A stretch of DNA of 64,000 bases from an uncultured Desulfatiglans sp. (GCA_900498135.1 LR026961.1:2414666-2478665); one strand, 5' to 3'. Counted from the stretch's first letter, positions 37,386 to 46,274 are shown. Notes: generated by a model from the letters alone, not told the origin. Translations and numbers: made by a program.

Positions 37386-37988
37386 ATGACAGCTAGACTG
37401 GAGATCAACGGCATGGAGCGCTCCTATCCGGAGAGGACAGCCAACCTGGAAGAACTGCTGTTATATGTCATCCAGAACGACCAGGCTCCATCACCCCTGA
37501 TGGTAGAAATCAAGGTGAATGGTAAACACTATGATGAGGACTTTCGCCATCAGGCGCGTTTGCTTTCGCTAAACGATCTCGATCTGGTGGAGGTGATAAC
37601 CCACGACCGTGAAAGTCTTGTCGAGGACTTCCTCTCGCAGTTGCCGGGACATATTGAAGGGATTCGAAGTGGCATCGAGCAGGCCTCAGAATGTTTGCGC
37701 AGGCCGGGGTCCCGCTTGAAGGGGTATGATCTGGTCGCAAGAAGCTTCGAAGTGCTGCATTCCTTGGCGCAGCATCTTTACCAAGTCAAAGCTGCGCTTG
37801 CCGGACAGGAGGAGTTTCCGGGGGGGCTATGGCCTTGGGAAGACCTGGTGGTGACGCTCGACAAAGTTCTGGCTGTGCAGGAGGCCGGCTGCGCCGAAGC
37901 GATAGCTGATGTCCTAGAGGAAGAAATGCTCCCGCAGCTTGCCCGGTGGCATCGACACGCTGCTACCGGGTTTTGCGCTAGAGCCTGA
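37386..37988 (+). CDS. Hypothetical protein, 200 aa, in the flagellar filament region
   Basis: Unrecognised. The first ~75 residues resemble a small beta-grasp fold (RLEINGMERSYPERTANLEE, VEIKVNGKHYDEDF, LDLVEVITHD). The rest is helical (EDFLSQLPGHIEGIRSGIEQ, LVARSFEVLHSLAQHLYQVK, WEDLVVTLDKVLAVQEAGCA). It lies between the GT2 gene and the FliT-like gene, 12 bp from the latter, so it probably belongs to a small operon serving filament assembly. It could be a chaperone or export-linked regulator; no function can be shown. Confidence 0.75.
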   Translation: MTARLEINGMERSYPERTANLEELLLYVIQNDQAPSPLMVEIKVNGKHYDEDFRHQARLLSLNDLDLVEVITHDRESLVEDFLSQLPGHIEGIRSGIEQASECLRRPGSRLKGYDLVARSFEVLHSLAQHLYQVKAALAGQEEFPGGLWPWEDLVVTLDKVLAVQEAGCAEAIADVLEEEMLPQLARWHRHAATGFCARA

Positions 37989-38000
37989 AGCCTCATTGGG

Positions 38001-38348
38001 ATGAGGATGATGGAACGGGAAACACTGCAAAGCCTTATCGCGTTGGGGCGGGTCCATTTGGAGGCTGTTCATGCACGGGACTGGGGTGCGGTCGATGAAG
38101 TCCTGGAGCGGAAGTTGGATCTTTATGAAAAAGGTTGCCCCATAAGGGAGGAAGGCCTGCCGCCGAGGGACTTGCAGAAGATCCATGAATTAATAACCAT
38201 CGAAAAGCAAATCGATTCAGCGCTCAGGGTCAGTCGATCGATGCTATCGGATGATCTGGAAACGGTCCGGTCCTTACATGTTTGTCTGCGTGATCTTCGC
38301 AAAGCAGCTCGCCCATCGACACGTGCGCGCCTGTTTTTGAAGGGTTGA
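38001..38348 (+). CDS. Small helical protein, FliT-like position, 115 aa
   Basis: All-helical: LQSLIALGRVHLEAVHARDW, AVDEVLERKLDLYEKG, DLQKIHELITIEKQIDSALR, DDLETVRSLHVCLRDLRKAA. Size, helical content and location next to fliD and fliS are those of FliT-type export chaperones, which bind FliD. Sequence similarity alone is not strong enough to name it. It is convergent with fliD, with only 19 bp between stops. Confidence 0.6.
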   Translation: MRMMERETLQSLIALGRVHLEAVHARDWGAVDEVLERKLDLYEKGCPIREEGLPPRDLQKIHELITIEKQIDSALRVSRSMLSDDLETVRSLHVCLRDLRKAARPSTRARLFLKG

Positions 38349-38367
38349 GGAAACAAAACTTTTAAGT

Positions 38368-40392
38368 CTAATTGGATGATTTAGCGTTATTGTCCATGAA
38401 ACTGATCAGGGAGTTGATGATCCCACTCATGCGGTTGATATAGCTGTCGAGGCGTGCGTACTGTTGTTTGAGTCGCTCCTCGTAGAGCAAGAGTCGGCGT
38501 TCTTCCTGGCTAATCCGGCTTTCGACGTTTTCAATAATATCTTCGTAATGATTTTCGAGGTTGCTTAAAGGACCACTGCTGCTGAGAAGGTTTTCCAGTT
38601 CGTGACCCAGTTCGGTAATGACGCCGTTTTGCAGCCTCAACTGCGTTGTATGGATTCCGCTCCCGGCTGGCAGAAATGCACTCATGGCGATGCCGCGTTC
38701 GGGCCCTGAAACACCTGTAAGGGTATATGCGCCACTCCCGCCGCTGAGATTCACCCAGTCGCCCCAATCGCCGTTTTCAAGTTTGAAATGGGCTCTTTCA
38801 TTGTCGGTGTCCACCTCTACCTCGTAAAGCCCCGGTGTGGCTGTTGGGAGAGTGCTTGAAAACCGGATTTCGCTGCTGTCGGTCATTCCGCCAAAATAGG
38901 CTGAAAAGACCGCCGCGACGGCATCGGAGTCGTCGTCGAGGGCGTTGCTTAGGATGTCCTGATCCAAAAGCAGCAATCCTTGTGTGTCAGAGCCTTCGAC
39001 AGCGTCGGTGTAAAAACCCAATTGGAGTAGGTTGCAATAGGAGTCGAGGCCGTCCCGGAAACCCGGTGCAGTGCCGCTGATCAGGCTGTCCAGGCGGCTT
39101 TTGATGATCTGGAGCGCGTAGTTTCCCAGAAGGGTGCCTGCCTCCCCGGTTTCAGGGTTATAAGCGGTGGCGTCCTTGACTTCCATGCGGACCGAGTTGA
39201 AGGCCTCGCGGAAGGCTTCGATCTTGGAGATCATTGCTTCCTTGTCGGTGCCCACGGTCAAGGTGACGGTTCCGACATCTTTGAGTGTCACCGTCAGGCC
39301 GTCAAGGATATCGGTGATGAGGTTTGTCGAGCGCTCGATCCATGCCCCGAACGGATAGCCGTCCACCCGTAATTGGGCATTGCAGGCAGCGGTTGTTTCT
39401 GTAAAGACCCCTGCCGTCGCGCTGAAATCCTCCGTATCGCTGCTGCCGTCGAGGGTGGTGCCTCCGGACGGGCTGAGAACGATGGTATGCCCATCGCCCG
39501 TTTCGCGGCCTGTCAGAATCAAATGAGATGCGGCACTGCCTGTTCCGCCATCGTCCAGGATGTAGGCGTTGATGCCGGCTCCCGAGGCATTGATGAGATC
39601 CCTCAGCCCCATGAGAGTCGTCCCGGTCGGCACGATGATATCGACCGGGTCATCTGTCCCGTACTGGATTTGGAAGACCTGGTCTGTACCGCTGGCATTT
39701 ACCGTCTGGCCAAAGCCGGAGGCGCCGAATTGCACCGTGTCTCCGCTTCCGTCCAGGGTCATGTCACCGTCTGGGTCTACGAGGATCGTCTTCGTTCCAT
39801 CCGGAGTAGTCTCTGTAAGCACGAGACGGTCTAGCCCTCCGACACTCGTGATTTTGGCGGTGACTCCCGGATTCGCAGCGTCGCCGTTGATTGCAGCCTG
39901 TAGATCTTCAAGACTTGCGCTATCGGCTACCGTGATAATGCGGGTCGTCCCGCCGTACGCGTAGGAGAAGGTTCTATCTGAGCCGCTCCAATTGACTGGA
40001 TCCGTGCGATCCGCCACTCCAACGTGCATCAGGATCCCGTTCTGGATGCCGCAATGCGCTTCCGTTTCGGCTTGTGCCAGTTGCCCCACGACGAGGCTGT
40101 GATTGCCCTCAGCAGCGGTGCTGGAGGCGGTTGCCGATACGACCCCCGTATTCGACGAGGTGGCCGTGCGGATCAGGAACTCCCCGGGGCGGTCCATGCC
40201 TCGTACCGTGTTGTAGAAAGCTGACAGGGCCGAATCCACCGTGCCGATGGACTCGATTTTGGCTTCCCACTCCGATTGCCAACTCTCCAGGGGGGCTACC
40301 CGGGCTGTGCGGCGGGCTTCCACCAAGGCCTGGATGATCGTATTGAAATCCTGATCACTGCTCATCCCTGTAAAGCTGATCAATCCTGACAT
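38368..40392 (-). CDS. fliD: Flagellar filament cap protein FliD (HAP2)
   Basis: 674-aa filament cap that folds flagellin at the tip. The N-terminal region (TGMSSDQDFNTIIQALVEAR) and C-terminal coiled coil (NLENHYEDIIENVESRISQE, EERLKQQYARLDSYINRMSG) are typical FliD D0 segments. The central part contains repeated units with the LSPSGGTTLDGSSDTEDFSA type (also LVDPDGDMTLDGSGDTVQFG), so an internal domain is duplicated. Such repeats make this longer than the usual 450-480 aa. A reverse-strand sigma-54 promoter lies ~120 bp upstream. The gene is separated from fliS by 250 bp. Confidence 0.92.
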   Translation of the reverse strand: MSGLISFTGMSSDQDFNTIIQALVEARRTARVAPLESWQSEWEAKIESIGTVDSALSAFYNTVRGMDRPGEFLIRTATSSNTGVVSATASSTAAEGNHSLVVGQLAQAETEAHCGIQNGILMHVGVADRTDPVNWSGSDRTFSYAYGGTTRIITVADSASLEDLQAAINGDAANPGVTAKITSVGGLDRLVLTETTPDGTKTILVDPDGDMTLDGSGDTVQFGASGFGQTVNASGTDQVFQIQYGTDDPVDIIVPTGTTLMGLRDLINASGAGINAYILDDGGTGSAASHLILTGRETGDGHTIVLSPSGGTTLDGSSDTEDFSATAGVFTETTAACNAQLRVDGYPFGAWIERSTNLITDILDGLTVTLKDVGTVTLTVGTDKEAMISKIEAFREAFNSVRMEVKDATAYNPETGEAGTLLGNYALQIIKSRLDSLISGTAPGFRDGLDSYCNLLQLGFYTDAVEGSDTQGLLLLDQDILSNALDDDSDAVAAVFSAYFGGMTDSSEIRFSSTLPTATPGLYEVEVDTDNERAHFKLENGDWGDWVNLSGGSGAYTLTGVSGPERGIAMSAFLPAGSGIHTTQLRLQNGVITELGHELENLLSSSGPLSNLENHYEDIIENVESRISQEERRLLLYEERLKQQYARLDSYINRMSGIINSLISFMDNNAKSSN

Positions 40393-40509
40393 GCTTCCTC
40401 TCTGCTTTTTTCGCTTTCCTCAGGGTTCGGTGCCTGGCGCACCGGTCTTCAACTGCCGGGTTGAGATGGTCGGGCTTTGCATTTACAAGTACACCGCTCT
40501 CACAACCAA

Positions 40510-40524
40510 GCAAGAAATATGCCT
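40510..40524 (-). promoter_or_regulatory. Sigma-54 promoter upstream of fliD
   Basis: On the reverse strand: AGGCAT-ATTTC-TTGC followed by TT. The invariant GG at -24 and GC at -12 are present with correct spacing. The expected start near 40498 gives a ~105-nt leader before the fliD start at 40392. Confidence 0.65.
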
Positions 40525-40640
40525 TCTGCGGACCCTTTGGACCATCTGTTCGAGACGGCGGCATTGCCTCTGCAGACGTCTGACAACGGATCGATGTCAG
40601 GCAGATTTTTCCGCTGGCCCCGGCAAAAGAGCACGGGGGG

Positions 40641-41057
40641 TCAGACCTGCAGACCTGTCGCATGCAGGCGAGGAGCGTCGCCGTTTCCTCGCACCTGCAA
40701 ATAGGCATTTTCCCACCCTTCCAGCAGATTGGAGAGCATCTGTCGCACTTCTTCAAGACCCCGAACATCGTTTCGCCAATTGGCCTGAATGAGATGCCGG
40801 TTCATGAAGAGATAGATGCGTCGCAGGCCTTGTGCGAGTTCTCCCCCCTGATCGATATTGAGGGCGTTGTTGAGTTCCATCACAATGTCGCGTGCCTTGT
40901 TGGCGTATATATTCTTGTTCTTGATATCTCCCGCTTCACTGTACTGGACGGCCTTGTTCAGAAAGGTGATTGCCCCTTCGTAAAGCATCAGAACGAGTTT
41001 CAAAGGGCTTGAGGTGTGGATGTCGGCTTCCATATATGCTTTGTATGGTTTGTACAT
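40641..41057 (-). CDS. fliS: Flagellin export chaperone FliS
   Basis: 138-aa helical chaperone that binds the flagellin C-terminus. It has the family signature YKAYMEADIHTSSPLKLVLM, followed by LYEGAITFLNKAVQYSEAGD and LNNALNIDQGGELAQGLRRI plus LYLFMNRHLIQAN-type helices. It lies between fliC and fliD on the same strand, the usual order. Confidence 0.93.
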   Translation of the reverse strand: MYKPYKAYMEADIHTSSPLKLVLMLYEGAITFLNKAVQYSEAGDIKNKNIYANKARDIVMELNNALNIDQGGELAQGLRRIYLFMNRHLIQANWRNDVRGLEEVRQMLSNLLEGWENAYLQVRGNGDAPRLHATGLQV

Positions 41058-41093
41058 GCTAGGCCTCCCCTCAGGATGGCATCTTCAGGCGAT

Positions 41094-41142
41094 GGTCGCT
41101 CACAGGGCCTCTTGGATAATCGAGCGACCCGCGGCCTTTTTT
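41094..41142. other. Inverted repeat between fliC and fliS
   Basis: GGTCGCTC (41094-41101) pairs with GAGCGACC (41122-41129), and CGCGGCC and six T follow on the forward strand. On the fliC/fliS strand the T-run is on the wrong side for a fliC terminator. It may be a leader structure for fliS or an mRNA 3'-end stabiliser for fliC. Confidence 0.4.
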
Positions 41143-41188
41143 CATGTGATGTTGCCTGTCGGCCGCAGGTCGCGCATCTTTTGACGAA

Positions 41189-42403
41189 CTAGCCCAGGAG
41201 CCGGGTGGCCAGTTGGGGCAGGCTGTTTGCCTGGGCCAACATGGCGATGGCGGCCTGAGCCTTCACCTGCAGATTCATGAAATTGGTCATTTCGAAAGCC
41301 ACATCTACATCCGAGATCTGGGATTCTGCAGCCTGGATATTCTCGGACTGGATGGTCAGATTGGTGACGGTATTTTCCAACCGGTTCATCATGGCGCCGA
41401 AATGGGCCCGGCCTTCGTCTTTCTGAATGATTGCGTCATCCAGTGTTTCCAGGGCAGCTTGAGCGCTTTCCTGCGAGGCGATGCTAAGATCAGCAATTCC
41501 CAGTCCGCTGGCCGTCATATTCTGATTTTGAACTGAATAGTAATCCTCCGTGGCGTCATTGCCGGTTCCGAAGTGGATCGTTACAGAACCGTAGGATTCA
41601 TCAGTCCCTTCGCTGCCGTCGGATTCGGAGGTGGAAAATACATACGTGTTTCCGCTCGCATCGGAAAAGAGGGCTTCCGACTCGCTTGCACCGGCAGTCT
41701 GGTTGGTCAGGGCCAGACCTTCACCGCTTGTCCAGCTTGCCACGAACCCCGTGGTGGCCGAATTGGCGTTGAGCCAGCTCACCAGATCCGCTCCCGTGTC
41801 GGAACTTGTTATGACAGAAGTCAATGTGCCCAGGCTGCCGTCATGACCTTTGTATGAAAAGGTGAGCGTTTCGCCCGACTCGAAAGCCGTGAATGCCGAT
41901 ACAACCGTTATCGTGCCTGCCGATAAATTAGCCTGATCTTCCGCGACTCCCATCACTTGGGCAGTCGCAGAAGCGGCGACGGTCCCGTCGAGCATCTTGG
42001 TCCCGTTGAATTCGGTGGCCTGCGCGATCCGCTCGATTTCATCGCGCATGGCGGCGAACTCATCGTGCATGATCTGCCTCTGATCGGTACTGTAAGTCCC
42101 AGTGGCAGCTTGTTCGGCTAGTTCCTTCATGCGGATCAGTTTTTCGTCGATGACCGAGGCGGCGCCGTCCATGGTCTGGAGCATGCTGATAGCGTCGTTG
42201 GCGTTGCGGATGCCTTGGTTCAGGACCTCGACGTCGGACCGCATGAGTTCCCGAACGGCGAGCCCGGCGGCATCGTCGGCGGCGCCGTTGATGCGCAGAC
42301 CCGAGGAGAGGCGGTTGATGGATTTGCTCAGGCCGTTGTAGCTCCGAGCCAAGTTGTTGGCGGCCGTCAAGGCCATGATGTTGTTCTGAATGGTAAGTGC
42401 CAT
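41189..42403 (-). CDS. fliC: Flagellin
   Basis: 404-aa filament subunit. The conserved N-terminal D0/D1 region starts MALTIQNNIMALTAANNLAR and contains SINRLSSGLRINGAADDAAG. The C-terminal D1/D0 region ends NFMNLQVKAQAAIAMLAQAN and LPQLATRLLG. The centre (about residues 150-290) is Ser/Thr/Gly rich and variable, a plausible target for glycosylation by the neighbouring glycosyltransferases. ATG 42403 follows AGGAGGG; the frame extends seven codons upstream (to 42424) but without a ribosome site. Confidence 0.97.
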   Translation of the reverse strand: MALTIQNNIMALTAANNLARSYNGLSKSINRLSSGLRINGAADDAAGLAVRELMRSDVEVLNQGIRNANDAISMLQTMDGAASVIDEKLIRMKELAEQAATGTYSTDQRQIMHDEFAAMRDEIERIAQATEFNGTKMLDGTVAASATAQVMGVAEDQANLSAGTITVVSAFTAFESGETLTFSYKGHDGSLGTLTSVITSSDTGADLVSWLNANSATTGFVASWTSGEGLALTNQTAGASESEALFSDASGNTYVFSTSESDGSEGTDESYGSVTIHFGTGNDATEDYYSVQNQNMTASGLGIADLSIASQESAQAALETLDDAIIQKDEGRAHFGAMMNRLENTVTNLTIQSENIQAAESQISDVDVAFEMTNFMNLQVKAQAAIAMLAQANSLPQLATRLLG

Positions 42404-42582
42404 GTTGTATCCCTCCTTTTGCAATGAATGGAATGAATCATAAACTGCCTACTCCGACCCGGTGCCAAGCTGAATCCCTGCCGTTCACCTCCTCTTTCAT
42501 GATTGTATCATTCAGAACGCTTTCCGTTTGTCTGAGCGGAGCCATAGCGAACGAAGAAGGCTTTCTGACGCCGTTTAAAGGA

Positions 42583-42610
42583 CTATCGTCCAAATCTTGG
42601 GAGGACTTTA
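42583..42610 (-). promoter_or_regulatory. Possible sigma-28 (FliA) promoter of fliC
   Basis: On the reverse strand: TAAAGTCC, then a spacer, then GACGATAG, compared with consensus TAAAGTTT and GCCGATAA. Six of eight match in each box, with the spacing one base longer than the commonest. It would give a ~170-nt fliC leader. Confidence 0.5.
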
Positions 42611-42805
42611 GTAAAAAAATCATCCGGCCGGTGCGATGCAGGCGGCCTTGAACGCGTGGTGACCCTTCAGGAAAAGTAGACGTTTTTAGGCTGTAGAGAT
42701 AAACAACACTTCGCTTGACAAAGGCGGCCTTTTTGGATTAATTGCAGCCTGTTTAGAAAATTTTTCACTGGCTGTTCGGAAAATGCCTCGCGTTAGCTGC
42801 CGGCT

Positions 42806-42820
42806 TGGCCGAAAGCTTGC
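42806..42820 (+). promoter_or_regulatory. Sigma-54 promoter upstream of the response-regulator operon
   Basis: TGGCCG-AAAGC-TTGC followed by A: TGGC at -24 and TTGC at -12 with seven bases between. The expected start near 42832 leaves ~37 nt before the ATG at 42869. It lies between divergent fliC and the response regulator. Confidence 0.65.
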
Positions 42821-42868
42821 ATTGAAAGTGCTGCAATGGATTGAAAGGGGATAGGTGGTCTCAACAGG

Positions 42869-43255
42869 ATGATACATCGATGGCCGAAAAAGATCCTGGT
42901 GGTCGACGACGAATCGGCTATCTGCGATCTGGTGGTGGAGTTTTTGAGCTTCAAAGGATATGCGGTATCGTCAGCGTCCAAGGGGTACGCCGGCCTCAGG
43001 ATGTTCCAGCAAGAGGATTACGATCTCGTGCTGCTCGATATTCGGATGCCCGAGATCAGCGGCTTGGACGTTTTGAGGGAAATCAAGCGCATTCGGCCGA
43101 CTACAGCGGTCATAATGTTGTCGGCATATGGAGATGCTGAGACAATCCGGACAGCCCTGACATATGGGGCCGCGCACTACATCGAAAAACCTATGGCGCT
43201 GGAAGGGTTGCTGAGGACTATCCAAGGCCTTGAGAAGGAGAGAGAGGAGGTGTAA
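42869..43255 (+). CDS. Single-domain response regulator (CheY-like), 128 aa
   Basis: A receiver domain alone: ILVVDDESAICDLVVEFL gives the acidic pair, LVLLDIRMPEISGLDVL the phosphoacceptor Asp (about residue 57), VIMLSAYGDAE the conserved Ser, and YIEKPMALEGLL the Lys. All phosphorylation residues are present and there is no output domain, so it acts by protein-protein contact. It is probably in an operon with the two following genes and transcribed from the sigma-54 promoter at 42806. Confidence 0.92.
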   Translation: MIHRWPKKILVVDDESAICDLVVEFLSFKGYAVSSASKGYAGLRMFQQEDYDLVLLDIRMPEISGLDVLREIKRIRPTTAVIMLSAYGDAETIRTALTYGAAHYIEKPMALEGLLRTIQGLEKEREEV

Positions 43256-43259
43256 TGGT

Positions 43260-43592
43260 TTGGGATGGGTTTTTACCTCTGATGCCAAGCCCGGTATGGT
43301 GCTTGAACAGGATGCTCTCAATCGTCAGGGGACGCTGCTCCTCAAAAGCGGGCGGCGGTTGACGGAGGAGAATATCAGAATGTTGAAATCTTGGGGAGTT
43401 CCGAAGCTCTGGATCGAAACAGGGGATGAAACCGCTGCCAGGGCCGAATCGCCGTCCTCTGCCCGAAGCGGAAGAGATCGCAAGACCGAATTGAGCGCCC
43501 GCTTCGAGGGGGTCTTGGAACACCCGGCCATGGTGGCCATTTTCGAGGCAGTCTGCAAACTGGAGCGAACGAGGTCCCGCGGTATAGCATGA
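43260..43592 (+). CDS. Small protein with HD-GYP-associated N-terminal-type domain, ~110 aa
   Basis: Residues 1-45 (PGMVLEQDALNRQGTLLLKS, RRLTEENIRMLKSWGVPKLW) match the short domain that often precedes HD-GYP or HDOD phosphodiesterase-type domains. The remainder is a charged linker and a helix (LSARFEGVLEHPAMVAIFEA). Start TTG 43260 is chosen because AGGAGG lies ~10 bases upstream; the same frame is open to TTG 43230. Its stop overlaps the start of the HDOD gene (ATGA), so the two probably act together, like the two parts of a split HD-type protein. Confidence 0.65.
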   Translation: MGWVFTSDAKPGMVLEQDALNRQGTLLLKSGRRLTEENIRMLKSWGVPKLWIETGDETAARAESPSSARSGRDRKTELSARFEGVLEHPAMVAIFEAVCKLERTRSRGIA

Positions 43593-44440
43593 AGCCATCC
43601 AGCCGTAATCTGGATCGGATTATCAGGAATGTCGCCGATCTCCCGACTCTTCCCGCGGCTGTTCTCCACATCACGCAGATCGTGAACAACCCGAAGGCCT
43701 CCGCTCGTGATCTGGCGGGGATTATAACGAGCGACCAGGTTTTGACCGCGCGCCTGTTGCGATTGGTCAATTCCTCCTTCTATGGTTTCCCGCAAAAAAT
43801 TTCAACAGTCACCGGTGCGATTGTCCTCCTGGGGTTCGATGCCATACGTCATCTGCTTCTCAGTACCTCGATTTTCCATCTGTTTTCATCCCCCAACGGT
43901 GATGCGCGTTTCCATTTAGATGCTTTTTGGGACCATTCTCTGGGGTGTGCGTTGGCAGCCAAGGTGATCGGGAGCCGGATGCGTTATGAACAGGTGGAAG
44001 AGCTTTTTGTGGCCGGTCTGCTACATGATATCGGGAAGATTATAGAGGTGCTGTATTTTCCCGATGAATTTCAGCAGATCGCCAAAGGGGTCTCAGAGCG
44101 GAATATTTTGATGCTGGATGCCGAGATGCAGATCTTGGGCCTCAGCCATGCAGAGATCGGTGCTGCTTTGGCCGAGGCGTGGCGCCTGCCGCCCAAACTC
44201 ATTCAGGCCGTAGGGTTCCACCATCATCCGGCCGATACGGAACATTTTCGGAGGGAAGCTGCCGTTGTGCATTTGGCCGATATCCTTTGCCGCGCGCTGG
44301 ACCTTGGTTCGGGGGGCGATATGCGAATGCCTTGCCTGGATGCTGTCGCCTGGGATCATCTGGATATCGAGATTGCGGCCTTGGAATCGATTTTGGATGA
44401 GATCGACGCGGGTTTTCGGGACCTAAGATGTGCGATATAG
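43589..44440 (+). CDS. HDOD domain signalling protein, 283 aa
   Basis: An HDOD domain, related to HD hydrolases, covers most of the protein: VADLPTLPAAVLHITQIVNN at the start, TARLLRLVNSSFYGFPQKIS, LLGFDAIRHLLLSTSIFHLF, and an HD-like [15 protein letters not shown] where both H and D are retained. HDOD proteins are common in chemotaxis and c-di-GMP circuits of this lineage. The gene is part of the 42869-44440 operon by overlap with the preceding ORF. Confidence 0.9.
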   Translation: MKPSSRNLDRIIRNVADLPTLPAAVLHITQIVNNPKASARDLAGIITSDQVLTARLLRLVNSSFYGFPQKISTVTGAIVLLGFDAIRHLLLSTSIFHLFSSPNGDARFHLDAFWDHSLGCALAAKVIGSRMRYEQVEELFVAGLLHDIGKIIEVLYFPDEFQQIAKGVSERNILMLDAEMQILGLSHAEIGAALAEAWRLPPKLIQAVGFHHHPADTEHFRREAAVVHLADILCRALDLGSGGDMRMPCLDAVAWDHLDIEIAALESILDEIDAGFRDLRCAI

Positions 44441-44527
44441 CTTGATCATTGACGTTGCAGGACATGGGCCTGAGAAGCAGTAAAAAGGCGAGAAATTTTC
44501 CGAAGAGCCGGAGGAGCAGGTTGCCAA

Positions 44528-45802
44528 GTGGATGAGAAGCGCGTGCTGGATTTTGAAGCGGGTTATGACGCGGCCCTCGCGCTTATCGAGAAGATAGACC
44601 GGCTGGGGCAGGTTCAAGAACGTATCGCTCTTACGGACGGTTTCAGTCGTATTTGGGATGTGCTTCAGGAAGAAATAACGCGTTTGATTCGGGCGGAGGG
44701 GTGCGGGCTGTTTGGTGTCGAGGAGAAGACCCATGCGTTTGTCCTGCGCGAGGTGTCCGATCCAGAAATAGCGGATCTTTGTCGGCGGGAGATTGAACTG
44801 CAGATCGAGAGCGGTGCTTTTGCTTGGGTGATCAATCGGCGTCAGCCTTCGCTCATTCCTTCGCTTGCTTTCAGTGAAGGATGGACCGTGCTGCTTTTGC
44901 CGCTTTCGACCCCGCGCCAAATTCTTGGCGCGGTGCTCGTTATTACTGCCCAGGATCCTAGCGGCATTACCCACGAAACCGTCAGGTTGTTGACGATGCT
45001 TGCCAGGCAGGGGGCGCTGGTTATGGAGAACAGATTTCTCTATGACCGTTTGCGCCAGGACCATGAAAAATTGCGACACGCCCAGAACCAGATCATTCGG
45101 GCCGAAAAGCTGGCGTCGATTGGACGGATGGCTGCAGGTGCATCGCACGAGATTCTGAATCCTCTGACCATTCTTTCCGGGCACCTCCAAATGCTGCAGT
45201 TGCAAGAGGATCTCGGTGCCGGAGCACGTCAAAAACTTGCTTTGGTGCAGGAGCAATGCGCTCGCATCGCACGGGTGGTTAAAGACCTGATGCGCTTTTC
45301 CCGGAATGGAGGAGAGCATGTCTTGAGCCTGGATTTGAACATACTGATCCTGAAGGGGCTGCGACTGGCAGAGAAAGACCTGCGGTCTTCCTTGATTGAA
45401 GTTTCGCTGGATCTGCAGGAAAATATCTTTCCGGTTAGCGGAGATCCCGAGGCCCTTTTGCAGGTTTTTCTGAATCTCGTGAAGAATGCGCGGCAAGCTA
45501 TGCCGGAGGGCGGGCGCCTCCACGTTAGCAGTCGCATGGGCGATGACCCTGGCGTAGCATCCGGAAATAGGCGATTTGTCGAGATGAGGATCCGTGATAC
45601 GGGCTATGGGATTCCTGTGGAGTTGCAGGCCAAGCTTTTCGAGCCTTTTCTGGTGGGGGGGAATACCACAGAGAGGATGGGGCTGGGTCTTTATCTGTGT
45701 TATCGTATCGTGCACGGGCACGGCGGGCGTATCGATATAAAGAGCAGTGAAGGAGAGGGGACCAGGGTCATTGTGGCTTTGCCGGCAGGACCGCCACCCT
45801 GA
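44528..45802 (+). CDS. GAF-domain sensor histidine kinase, 424 aa
   Basis: Residues ~30-175 look like a GAF sensory domain (EITRLIRAEGCGLFGVEEKT, TVLLLPLSTPRQILGAVLVI). The kinase core has the H box in SIGRMAAGASHEILNPLTIL, the N box in VFLNLVKNARQAMPEG, and the G boxes IRDTGYGIPVELQAKLFEPF and TERMGLGLYLCYRIV. No membrane segment, so it senses a cytoplasmic cue. It may phosphorylate the stand-alone receiver at 42869 or the NtrC-type regulator at 51782. The start is GTG 44528 with a GGAGGAGCAGG leader. Confidence 0.92.
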   Translation: MDEKRVLDFEAGYDAALALIEKIDRLGQVQERIALTDGFSRIWDVLQEEITRLIRAEGCGLFGVEEKTHAFVLREVSDPEIADLCRREIELQIESGAFAWVINRRQPSLIPSLAFSEGWTVLLLPLSTPRQILGAVLVITAQDPSGITHETVRLLTMLARQGALVMENRFLYDRLRQDHEKLRHAQNQIIRAEKLASIGRMAAGASHEILNPLTILSGHLQMLQLQEDLGAGARQKLALVQEQCARIARVVKDLMRFSRNGGEHVLSLDLNILILKGLRLAEKDLRSSLIEVSLDLQENIFPVSGDPEALLQVFLNLVKNARQAMPEGGRLHVSSRMGDDPGVASGNRRFVEMRIRDTGYGIPVELQAKLFEPFLVGGNTTERMGLGLYLCYRIVHGHGGRIDIKSSEGEGTRVIVALPAGPPP

Positions 45803-45871
45803 AAATTCAACTAAAGATTCAGAGCGGATCGGTCGATTAAAAGATCGTGGGCTGCGACTTTATCTAGATCT

Positions 45872-46045
45872 TTCCATCCGGAAATGGTCTTTTTGGCCAA
45901 TCTCGGCGTCAATCTGCACGTTTGCTTGTGCGGCGACCTGGAGGTCGCCTCCGCGTCAACGCTTGATTTCCTTGATATTGGCCAAAAATCCTCATTTCCG
46001 GATTGGAAACCGGGTTCTCCCAGGAAATCGTTTCCGGGTGGGATC
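45872..46045 (+). repeat. Dispersed palindromic repeat, copy F (intact short form)
   Basis: 174 bp: TTCCATCCGGAAATGG, GCGGCGACCTGGAGGTCGCC at the centre (one change in CTGCAG), GATATTGGCCAAAAATCC, and the tail CCGGGTTCTCCCAGGAAATC then GTTTCCGGGTGGGATC. The left flank is CTAGATCT and TAGATC recurs just after the tail, a weak duplication candidate. Copy G follows 10 bp later in the same direction. Confidence 0.92.
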
Positions 46046-46055
46046 TATTTAGATC

Positions 46056-46274
46056 ATTGGAAAATGGTTTTTTTGGCCGATCTCGGCGTCAATCTGCAGA
46101 TTTGTTTTTGGGGTGATCTGCGGGTTTACTCAACGCAAACATTTGATTGCATTGATATTGATTTGGGACTCGCTGCGGAACGGTGGGACGGAGCACCCGC
46201 AGGATGTGAAGGGTAGATCTTCATCCTTGGATTGAAAACCGGGTTCTACCGAGGAATCATTTCCGGATGGCTCT
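46056..46274 (+). repeat. Dispersed palindromic repeat, copy G (diverged long form)
   Basis: The left end is diverged (ATTGGAAAATGG); GGCCGATCTCGGCGTCAATC is recognisable. The long-form module is present: CTCGCTG pairs with CGGTGGG around CGGAA, and GCACCCGCAGGATGTG forms the second hairpin. The tail GAGGAATCATTTCCGGATGG is clear. It ends 64 bp before the second cheX-like gene. Confidence 0.82.

Noticed and set aside
40393-40768. 137-codon reverse frame between fliD and fliS overlapping fliS
   Set aside because: It overlaps the certain fliS gene on the same strand in another frame, starts inside it, and has cysteine-rich non-protein-like composition.
42440-42470. Sigma-54 promoter for fliC (reverse strand TTGGCACCGGG)
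   Set aside because: The -24 half is good, but the sequence at the -12 position is CGGA instead of TTGC. The sigma-28-like site at 42583 is more convincing.
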